Below, one piece after another: positions 56,234 through 64,000 of a stretch of 64,000 bases of DNA; the first letter of the stretch is position 1; each line of letters starts with the position of its first letter. Position numbers and translations under genes: made by a program. Origin of the DNA: Marinobacter nitratireducens (GTDB lineage: Bacteria > Pseudomonadota > Gammaproteobacteria > Pseudomonadales > Oleiphilaceae); NCBI RefSeq assembly GCF_000708045.1, contig NZ_ANIE01000007.1, positions 310,001 to 374,000 on the forward strand, given 5' to 3'. The notes beneath the pieces were generated by a model. The model saw only the letters and a list, made by a program, of their open reading frames with translations, ran no database searches and had not been told where the DNA came from.

Positions 56234-57514
56234 ATTTCTCTGGGCATTGTAGGAAGCCAGTTTTGGGCCAGGCAAAGACTGCACGGAAGTCGGCTGAAAA
56301 CCGCGCTCCCGAAACCAGTGTTCGGTCTGGGTGGTAAGAACAAACAACTTGCCAAGCCCCTGGCCGCGGGCCAACTTCTCGACCATGGCCAGAATCTCGT
56401 CACCTCGACCGGAGCGCCGGTAGGATGGGTCCACCGCGAAGCAGGACAACTCTCCCGCCCCTTCATCCGGGTACAGATGCAACGACGCACAGCCAACAAT
56501 GGTGCCGTCCCGTTCGGCCACGACAAAGCGGTCGATTTCGGTCTCCAGCATTTCCCGGGATCGTCTGACCAGAATCCCCTGTTCTTCCAAGGGCTGAATC
56601 AATTCCAGAATGCCGCCGATATCCTCAACCCGGGCCTGCCGAATCTGCTCGTAGTGGTCGCCACTGACCAGGGTGCCGGAACCATCACGGGTAAACATCT
56701 CTTCCAGCAGCGCACCATCCTTCAGGTAGCTAATAATGTGCGCCCGACGAACCCCTTTTACGCAGGCATCGCAGGCAGCCCTGAGCAAGTCGGCATCATG
56801 ACCGGTCACCGCGCCAGACGCCAAACGCTCTGATGCCTGCCTTGCCGAGAGTTCCCGGATCAATGAGCCGTCTTCCTCCAGCAACCCCTGATCGTCTATG
56901 AACACGATCAACTTTTCCGCCTGAAGCGCCGCCGCAACCTGGCTACCCACATCTTCATAGGACAGGTTAAAGGCATCGCCAGTGGGCGAGTACCCCATAG
57001 GCGGCAGCAACACGATATGGCCCAGCTCAAGGAGCTTTTCAATGCCCGCCACATCGACCCGGCGCACCCGGCCAGTGTAGCCATAATCAATGCCATCCAG
57101 GACACCGACAGGCCGGGCGGTCACGTAATTTCCGCTACTGACCCGAATCCTGGCATTGTGCATGGGTGAATTTACCAGCCCCATGGACAACTGGCTTTCG
57201 AGGTGTGCCCGCAAACCGCCGATGGCTTCCATCACCAGCGGCAATACCGATTCCGGCGTCACGCGGAGGTTGCGGGCGAACGAGGATTCAAAACCGGCAC
57301 TGTCCAGGCGTGACTGAATCTGCGGTCGGGCGCCGAACGCCACCACTAATCGCACCCCGAGACTGCTCAACAACGCAATGTCGTGAATGATGTTGATGAA
57401 GTTTCTGTCGGCAATGGCGTCCCCGGGAATGGTCAACACCACCGTACGACCGCGATGGGCGTTGATGTAGGGGGATGAGTGCCGGAACCCATGCAGCCAG
57501 TCGTTAGAATTCAA
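56207..57514 (-). CDS. argA: Amino-acid N-acetyltransferase ArgA
   Basis: 435 residues with a TTG start supported by GGAG six nt upstream. An N-terminal amino-acid-kinase-like domain (about 1-290; WLHGFRHSSPYINAHRGRTVVLTIPGDAI), which binds arginine for feedback inhibition, precedes a GNAT domain (about 295-435) with ELSCFAVDPSYRRSGRGDEILAMVEKLA as the acetyl-CoA site. Makes N-acetylglutamate, the first step of arginine synthesis. ArgE and ArgB of the same pathway are encoded just upstream. Confidence 0.95.
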   Translation of the reverse strand: MNSNDWLHGFRHSSPYINAHRGRTVVLTIPGDAIADRNFINIIHDIALLSSLGVRLVVAFGARPQIQSRLDSAGFESSFARNLRVTPESVLPLVMEAIGGLRAHLESQLSMGLVNSPMHNARIRVSSGNYVTARPVGVLDGIDYGYTGRVRRVDVAGIEKLLELGHIVLLPPMGYSPTGDAFNLSYEDVGSQVAAALQAEKLIVFIDDQGLLEEDGSLIRELSARQASERLASGAVTGHDADLLRAACDACVKGVRRAHIISYLKDGALLEEMFTRDGSGTLVSGDHYEQIRQARVEDIGGILELIQPLEEQGILVRRSREMLETEIDRFVVAERDGTIVGCASLHLYPDEGAGELSCFAVDPSYRRSGRGDEILAMVEKLARGQGLGKLFVLTTQTEHWFRERGFQPTSVQSLPGPKLASYNAQRNSKVFCKPL

Positions 57515-57545
57515 TCACTTCTCCATATCAGTCAACAATAGTGGG

Positions 57546-58715
57546 CTACAGGCAGAACTGCCGGATCAGGCCCTTGAGAATCTTCACGGTGGGCTCAAGC
57601 TGGGACAGCTCCAGAAACTCATCCGGCTGGTGCGCCTGATCAATTGATCCAGGCCCCATCACGAGGGTTTCGAGCCCCAGCTTCTGAAGCCAGGGTGCCT
57701 CGGTGGCGAAGGCAACGGCGTGAGCCGTATGCCCGGTCAACGTTTCACAGACTCTCACAAGCTCCGCGTCGGCGGCGGTTTCGAAGGGAGGGACGCCGTC
57801 AAATAACGGCTCGAACACCAGCCCCAGCTGCCGGCGCTCGGCGACCGGCTGAATCTTATTCATGATGGCCTGACGCAAGGTCTCCATATCCATTCCCGGC
57901 AGCGGGCGGAGATCAAAATGCAGCTCGCAGCGAGCACAAATCCGATTCGGATTATCGCCGCCATGAATACAACCCAGGTTCATAGTCGGAACCTGGACCT
58001 CAAACGCGGCATTCTGGTAACGGGCCTGCCACTGTGACCTCAACTCCAGGAGTTCACCCAATGCTTCGTGCATGCCCTCCAGGGCATTATTTCCGAGCGC
58101 TGGATTGGAGGAATGCCCTGACTGCCCCTCAAAAGCCAGCCGCTCCATCATGATGCCCTTGTGCATGCGCACCGGGCGCAACGCCGTCGGCTCGCCAATC
58201 ACCGCATAACGGGCTTTCGGAGTACCTGCCTCGGCCAGGGCGCGAGCACCATTCATTGAGCTTTCCTCGTCCGCCGTGGCGAGGATAATCAGCGGCTCTT
58301 TCAATGGCTGGCCTGCGTACTCTCGCGCGGCTTCGATCGCCAGGGCAAAAAAGCCTTTCATGTCACAGGTGCCAAGACCATACCAGCGGTCGTCACGCTC
58401 GGTCAGACGAAAGGGATCACTCTGCCAGCGCTTGTCATCAAATGGCACGGTATCGGTATGCCCGGACAGAACAAGCCCGCCGGGACCGCTACCCAGGGTC
58501 GCAATGAGATTGAACTTTCCGGGCATCCCGGGCACCGCGAGGATCTCCACCGAGAACCCCAGGGGCTTGAGCCAGTCCGCCAGGGTGTGGATCACCGCCT
58601 CGTTGCTATGATCCCAGTCGGGAGACGCACTACTGATGGACGGTAGGGAGATCAGGCGGGTCAGCATCTCCCGGATACCCGGCACGGCCTCCACATTTAC
58701 GGTCGTCTGCGACAT
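57546..58715 (-). CDS. argE: Acetylornithine deacetylase
   Basis: 389 residues, M20 metallopeptidase fold. Metal ligands: His of SGHTDTVPFDD, Asp of GTCDMKGFFALAI, Glu pair ATADEESSMNGARAL, plus a late His (HQPDEF). Releases ornithine from acetylornithine. 31 bp separates it from argA and 22 bp from the unknown gene before it, so all are in one transcription unit with argB. Confidence 0.93.
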   Translation of the reverse strand: MSQTTVNVEAVPGIREMLTRLISLPSISSASPDWDHSNEAVIHTLADWLKPLGFSVEILAVPGMPGKFNLIATLGSGPGGLVLSGHTDTVPFDDKRWQSDPFRLTERDDRWYGLGTCDMKGFFALAIEAAREYAGQPLKEPLIILATADEESSMNGARALAEAGTPKARYAVIGEPTALRPVRMHKGIMMERLAFEGQSGHSSNPALGNNALEGMHEALGELLELRSQWQARYQNAAFEVQVPTMNLGCIHGGDNPNRICARCELHFDLRPLPGMDMETLRQAIMNKIQPVAERRQLGLVFEPLFDGVPPFETAADAELVRVCETLTGHTAHAVAFATEAPWLQKLGLETLVMGPGSIDQAHQPDEFLELSQLEPTVKILKGLIRQFCL

Positions 58716-58737
58716 CGTTCTCTACCCTCCCGCGGGC

Positions 58738-59985
58738 TTACTGGCCGCGCCCAAGGCGCCAGACCTCGAAACGGGCAATGGCGCGGATCAGCATGGGATA
58801 GGCCACTTCGCCGCCGGCAACCACCCGCGCCACTTCAAGCTCGCGGTCGCTGACGCTGACCAGCCTGCCTTCTACAACGTTCTCGTTGTTCAGGGTCACC
58901 CTGACCTTGCGCCCGACCCACTGCCCGGCACTCGCAACACTGTCGGCGTACCAACCCGGTTCACCTGCAACTTCATCAGACCCGGTTTCCACGGGCGCCA
59001 CCGCAGCTTCAACCACCGGCGGTAATTCCCGGAGATAGACTTCAGGCACCACAGCGCCATTATAAGAAACCGACCAGCCTTCAAGGTCTGCACCGCCCTG
59101 CGCCTCAGGGTATACCGGGATACCAGCAAAGGGCGCCGCCGGATCCAGCCTGAGCGAGAGTTCTCCGCCTTCGGTTAACCACTGCCGATACAATGCCAGC
59201 AACTGGCTGCTGGCATTGAGGCCACGAGCCTCGAACCCCTTGCTCATCGCCTCGACCGCCTGAGCGGCCCATGCCGGAACATCCAGCCCGGTTTCACGGG
59301 CACAATAGGCGGCCACTCTGCGCATCAGGCCACCATCTCTGACCGTGACGTCCATCGCACCGGAGGCGTTTTCAAACACACGCTCTGGCTCCATCGCAGC
59401 CAGTTGCGCACCCGGCCAGTCAATCTCAAGACTACCGGTGCCAGCGGTACTGACCTCTGCGTACAGGCCGTCAGGGCGCTGACGAACCATCACCTCGCCG
59501 CTGATGCTGGTGACGCCCATTCGCCTCAAATCCCCGCTGCCAAGTTGCTGGCGAGAGTCCGGCGCGCAGGAAAGGACGATGAGCGCCGGTTCGCCCTCGC
59601 TGGTCTCTCCCTCCGCGGTCACCCAGTTGCGGAACATGGTCGATTCGAGCGCCAGGCCGAGCCCTTCCGCTCTCAGGGTCCAACTGACGGGCATCAATTC
59701 AGGGTCAGCCAACACACTCAGCAAGGTCAGCGGCGAGCCGGCATCAAACTCAAGCTTGCCAATCTCCAGCGGCCGGGTCAGACGAAAATCCTGCCAGCTC
59801 CCACCCGTGAGCACCAACCGGCCATCCAGACCGGACCCGATCGTCCCGCGCTCAAGGACGCCCCAGGATTCCAGACTGGTCCTGGCTTCAGCCAGGCGTT
59901 CATTCGCCAGCCACCAGACCCCGGCCTTGAACCCGCCAACCACAACCAGCGTCAGCACAATTAGAAATGTGATCAGGCGCTTCAT
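58738..59985 (-). CDS. Unknown exported/membrane-anchored protein with a C-terminal Sm-like segment
   Basis: 415 residues. An N-terminal hydrophobic segment (about 5-28) acts as anchor or uncleaved signal. A long beta-rich region follows without known signatures; it includes a Cys in LIVLSCAPDSRQ and another in YCARETG. The last 59 residues (VGRKVRVTLNNENVVEGRLVSVSDRELEV and then YPMLIRAIARFEVW) look like an Sm/Hfq-type beta barrel. It sits between argB and argE with gaps of 24 and 22 bp. I do not recognise the family; a direct role in arginine synthesis is not supported. Confidence 0.7.
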   Translation of the reverse strand: MKRLITFLIVLTLVVVGGFKAGVWWLANERLAEARTSLESWGVLERGTIGSGLDGRLVLTGGSWQDFRLTRPLEIGKLEFDAGSPLTLLSVLADPELMPVSWTLRAEGLGLALESTMFRNWVTAEGETSEGEPALIVLSCAPDSRQQLGSGDLRRMGVTSISGEVMVRQRPDGLYAEVSTAGTGSLEIDWPGAQLAAMEPERVFENASGAMDVTVRDGGLMRRVAAYCARETGLDVPAWAAQAVEAMSKGFEARGLNASSQLLALYRQWLTEGGELSLRLDPAAPFAGIPVYPEAQGGADLEGWSVSYNGAVVPEVYLRELPPVVEAAVAPVETGSDEVAGEPGWYADSVASAGQWVGRKVRVTLNNENVVEGRLVSVSDRELEVARVVAGGEVAYPMLIRAIARFEVWRLGRGQ

Positions 59986-60009
59986 CCGGAAACTCCTCAG
60001 GGCATACCG

Positions 60010-60915
<906 letters not shown>

Positions 60916-60953
60916 TTAATGATCCATAATTGATTCGTTTGAAATTCGGAGCG

Positions 60954-63563
60954 TCAGAACTCGGCGACCACATCCGGAGCGGCCTTGCTCAGCTGTTCCC
61001 GGAACACACCTTTGATCCGCTCCAGAGCATCCTCGTTCTCAGCTTCAAAACGCAACACCAGAACCGGCGTGGTGTTTGACGCCCGGCACAACCCCCAGCC
61101 ATCGGTATAGTCCACCCGGATACCGTCAATCGTGCTGATATTACCATCGCCAAAATCGCCGACTTCACCGAGACGCTCGATGATCGAGAATTTGTTCGCT
61201 TCGGTCACTTCGACATTCAGCTCGGGGGTACTGATATCCTCAGGGAAGTCTTCGAACACGTCTTCACTATGGCGATCCTCGATGCCCAGGATTTCCAGCA
61301 GACGAGCCGCTGAATACAGGCCATCGTCAAATCCATACCAGCGCTCACCAAAGAAGATGTGGCCACTCATTTCGCCAGCCAGCAAGGCTCCGGTTTCTTT
61401 CATTTTCGATTTCATCAGGGAATGGCCGGTTTTCCACATAATTGGACGGCCGCCCGCCTCGGACACCACGCCAGCCAGACGACGGCTGCATTTGACGTCG
61501 TACAGTACATCCGCGCCCGGATTCCGGGACACCACATCCCGTGCAAACAGCATCAGCAACCGGTCCGGCCAGATAATCTTGCCTGTATTGGTCACCACGC
61601 CGAGCCGGTCGCCATCACCGTCAAACGCCAGGCCGATATCGGCACCTTCCTCTTTGACCCGGGCAATCAGATCGGCCAGATTCGCAGGTTTGCCTGGATC
61701 CGGATGATGATTGGGGAAATCGCCATCAATCTCGCAGTACAGCGGGATTACCTCACAACCCAGCTCTTCCACCAGCATCGGGGCCAGCTCGCCAGCAATG
61801 CCATTACCCGCATCAACAACGACTTTGAGGGGAGCGGCAACGGCAATATCTCCGACGATACGGTCCAGGTAGGCCCGGCGAACGTCCTGAGGGTTCTGGC
61901 TGCCCTGGCCACGGGCAAACTCACCGCTCTGGATGCGCTGATGGAGCTTCTGAATGGCTTCGCCGGACAGGGTTTCACCGCCCAGCATGATCTTGAGGCC
62001 ATTGTAATTTGCCGGATTGTGACTGCCGGTCACCATGACGCCAGAACCGGTACCGAGTTCATGGGTTGCGAAATATAGAACCGGAGTCGGCACAGCACCA
62101 ATAGGGATAACATCACATCCGGTGGACATGATACCCGCCCCCAGAGCGTCAGCCAGCTCGGGGCTGGAGTGCCGGCCATCATAGCCGATGCAAATGGCCG
62201 TCACGCCACGCTCAACGGCTTCGGAACCGATGGACTGCCCGATAACACGGACCACCTCTGGCGACAGCGTTTCTCCGACAATACCGCGAATGTCATAGGC
62301 GCGAAATATATCCGGAGACAGTTCAACGCCGGGATTGGGCGTCTCCTCAAGCCCCGACAGATCATCATCCCCAAAGCCCAGGACATCTTCATCGCCATCC
62401 AGCATGTCGATGTCCGGCATATCGGAGTCCTGGAACAGAGGCTCATCTTCAGAGGATGCGGGCTGCCTGCCTGTCTTTTTAGGCCTGGCCGCCTCCACTG
62501 CCTTGGCAAGCCGTTTTTCCACAGTCTGGGACAGGCGGTATAGCACTTCACCGGCAGAAGCAATCAGATCCCAACGAAACGGCGGCAACTTGGCGCGCTC
62601 TCCGCCAAACACCTTATGTGACCACTGAATCAGGGCAGCCACATCCTGGCGCAGCCCCCGTTGCGCTCCGGAGATCAGGATCCAGCCAATGATAGCGGCA
62701 ATCAGCGCCGGAACCACGACCAGGATGGCAATCATCACAATATCAACCGGTGCGCCCACCATCCGGGCGGGCTTGTAGGTAACCGACCAGTCCGGATTGA
62801 CAAGCGGACGGGACATTTCCGTCCCGCTGCCATTGCCGTTGCTAACAACGGCTCGGGACGAACCAGATATAGTCTGTACCAACGCCAGTTGCCCACCCAG
62901 TTCAGCATTGACAACCTGCAGCAGCGGGCGAAGCTGAGCCGCGTCAAAAATGACCAGCAGACTGCCGGTCACGGCATTGCTTTGTGGGTTGCGCACAGTC
63001 GCGGCCATCTGCACAAACCACTTGCCATCTTTGGGAAACGCATCCGGAAGCATAGGGCTGGCGAGCTCGGCTTTTCTGGCCAGCTCCAAGCCAGCGAAGC
63101 CCAGCAACCCATCGCCATTGGCCGTGCGGGGCACCTTCCGGTAGGGGAAAAGGTGGGCCTCCACAACGCCTTCCAGCGGTGCTGTCAATCGAGCCTCAAC
63201 CTGAGCAACTCCCGAAGTCCCCGCCACGGCTTCCCGCACATCCATCCGGGAGGCCAGACTATCGACACTGTCCTGCAGCAGGGCAAGATACTGATTGATG
63301 CGGATGGCCGCGGAATCAACCTCAACCGAGGCAGCCTGCTGCTGCCTGTCTTGTGCTGCCGGTTCCACCACCAGAAACTGGATCAGGGCAGCCGCCAGAA
63401 CTGCAGCCAGCACCACGGCCATAGACTGGTTGACTGCTACCGAGGTGAGTTGCCGGAGCTTGGGCCCCTTGCCAGCGTTTTTCTTGTCAGCCTTCGCCGC
63501 CTTCCTGGCAGTTTTTTTGTCCTCAGGGGCGTCGGAATCGGAAGTCTTCTTACCCAGCTTCAT
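60954..63563 (-). CDS. algC: Phosphomannomutase/phosphoglucomutase AlgC with membrane-bound sensor-like N terminus
   Basis: 869 residues, roughly twice the catalytic unit. Residues 1-45 are Lys-rich; TM1 about 47-67; a periplasmic segment (about 68-272) of dCACHE-like make-up; TM2 about 274-298; an acidic linker; then the mutase from about 415. The catalytic Ser is in TGSHNP (512-517), the metal loop is DGDGDR (648-653) and the sugar-binding motif is GEMSGH (730-735). Supplies mannose-1-P and glucose-1-P for LPS core, alginate-type polymers and rhamnolipid precursors. Long forms are also found in Pseudomonas. It is 47 bp upstream of argB. Confidence 0.92.
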   Translation of the reverse strand: MKLGKKTSDSDAPEDKKTARKAAKADKKNAGKGPKLRQLTSVAVNQSMAVVLAAVLAAALIQFLVVEPAAQDRQQQAASVEVDSAAIRINQYLALLQDSVDSLASRMDVREAVAGTSGVAQVEARLTAPLEGVVEAHLFPYRKVPRTANGDGLLGFAGLELARKAELASPMLPDAFPKDGKWFVQMAATVRNPQSNAVTGSLLVIFDAAQLRPLLQVVNAELGGQLALVQTISGSSRAVVSNGNGSGTEMSRPLVNPDWSVTYKPARMVGAPVDIVMIAILVVVPALIAAIIGWILISGAQRGLRQDVAALIQWSHKVFGGERAKLPPFRWDLIASAGEVLYRLSQTVEKRLAKAVEAARPKKTGRQPASSEDEPLFQDSDMPDIDMLDGDEDVLGFGDDDLSGLEETPNPGVELSPDIFRAYDIRGIVGETLSPEVVRVIGQSIGSEAVERGVTAICIGYDGRHSSPELADALGAGIMSTGCDVIPIGAVPTPVLYFATHELGTGSGVMVTGSHNPANYNGLKIMLGGETLSGEAIQKLHQRIQSGEFARGQGSQNPQDVRRAYLDRIVGDIAVAAPLKVVVDAGNGIAGELAPMLVEELGCEVIPLYCEIDGDFPNHHPDPGKPANLADLIARVKEEGADIGLAFDGDGDRLGVVTNTGKIIWPDRLLMLFARDVVSRNPGADVLYDVKCSRRLAGVVSEAGGRPIMWKTGHSLMKSKMKETGALLAGEMSGHIFFGERWYGFDDGLYSAARLLEILGIEDRHSEDVFEDFPEDISTPELNVEVTEANKFSIIERLGEVGDFGDGNISTIDGIRVDYTDGWGLCRASNTTPVLVLRFEAENEDALERIKGVFREQLSKAAPDVVAEF

Positions 63564-63656
63564 AATTCATCCTGCAATTTATTATTTCGTCCTGGCCAAG
63601 CACTTATGCGCAAAGTATAGACGCCGACAAGTGTCAATGCGTCGCCGAGCTGAGTC

Positions 63657-64000
63657 TCAACGGGTACCGGTGGAACCGAACCCCCCCTCGCCCCGGGCAC
63701 TGGCATCAAATTCGGAGACAATTTCAAAATCGGCCTGCACGACGGGAACCAGCACCAGCTGGGCGATCCGTTCACCGATATCGACAGTAAAGGTGGTGTG
63801 ACCGCGATTCCAGCAAGAGACCATCAACTCGCCCTGATAGTCCGAGTCGATCAACCCGACAAGATTACCCAGAACAATACCGTGCTTATGGCCCAGACCG
63901 CTGCGGGGAAGAATCATGGCAGCAAGGGACGGATCGGCAATGTGAACGGAAAGGCCGGTTGGAATCAGTTCGGTTTGCCCCGGTTCCAGTGTAAGAGGTT
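63657..64000 (-). CDS. dut: Deoxyuridine 5'-triphosphate nucleotidohydrolase, 5' end outside window
   Basis: The C-terminal 114 residues, open to the window edge, so the N terminus is missing only by the cut. Conserved dUTPase motifs: [52 protein letters not shown] and the P-loop-like ending [11 protein letters not shown]. Hydrolyses dUTP to dUMP. The order dut-algC-argB is known from Pseudomonas; the gene is 93 bp upstream of algC. Confidence 0.94.
   Translation of the reverse strand, partial: PLTLEPGQTELIPTGLSVHIADPSLAAMILPRSGLGHKHGIVLGNLVGLIDSDYQGELMVSCWNRGHTTFTVDIGERIAQLVLVPVVQADFEIVSEFDASARGEGGFGSTGTR

Overview
The window reads as a chromosomal segment of a gammaproteobacterium of the Marinobacter/Pseudomonas type. 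GC content looks moderately high and genes are tightly packed. Several blocks follow orders known from Pseudomonas: lptD-surA-pdxA-rsmA-apaH next to amgK-murU-djlA; rpe-gph-trpE; trpGDC and crp-osmC-speD; dut-algC-argB. Species assignment is inference, and Marinobacter is my best guess. No rRNA, tRNA, CRISPR array, insertion sequence or prophage was seen.

Layout. 1-1.1 kb: a minus-strand DAHP synthase cut by the window edge, preceded by a transcription attenuator whose leader peptide has nine aromatic residues in eleven. 1.15-7 kb: a secretin-domain protein, a membrane J-protein and an RND efflux pair. 7-11.9 kb: an AraC regulator, a PAS-GGDEF-EAL protein, an Aer-type receptor and a DUF3301 protein. 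12-15.7 kb: a PstS/OmpA fusion behind a Pho box, an aminotransferase and an inositol-monophosphatase-family enzyme. 15.7-16.1 kb: no gene, but two palindromic repeat elements that share a core and have unrelated arms. 16.1-24.7 kb: a long minus-strand run for envelope biogenesis and housekeeping (lptD, surA, pdxA, rsmA, apaH, DUF423, thiS, thiG, slmA). 24.8-28.1 kb: peptidoglycan recycling (amgK, murU), a J-domain protein and a DUF3530 protein. 28.2-33.9 kb: rpe-gph-trpL-trpEGDC. 33.9-46.4 kb: an accessory block with a DUF4202 protein, three GST genes, hydrolases, an M14 peptidase, two lipoproteins, a PEP-CTERM von Willebrand A protein behind a sigma-54-type promoter, and a sterol desaturase-hydrolase-modABC run. 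46.4-51.3 kb: crp, osmC, speD, azoR, pirin and prkB. 51.3-56.2 kb: a 1241-residue PilZ/DUF1631/GGDEF/EAL protein and a lipoprotein peptidase. 56.2-64 kb: argA, argE, an unknown protein, argB, algC and a partial dut, all on the minus strand.

The clearest theme is aromatic amino acid supply. The first step (DAHP synthase) and the Trp branch (trpEGDC) each sit behind a leader-peptide attenuator. The Trp leader carries Trp codons only. The DAHP synthase leader carries Phe, Trp and Tyr codons together, as expected if synthesis of all three products is sensed at the pathway entrance. That combined attenuator and the mosaic palindromes at 15.8-16.1 kb are the observations I consider most worth following up.
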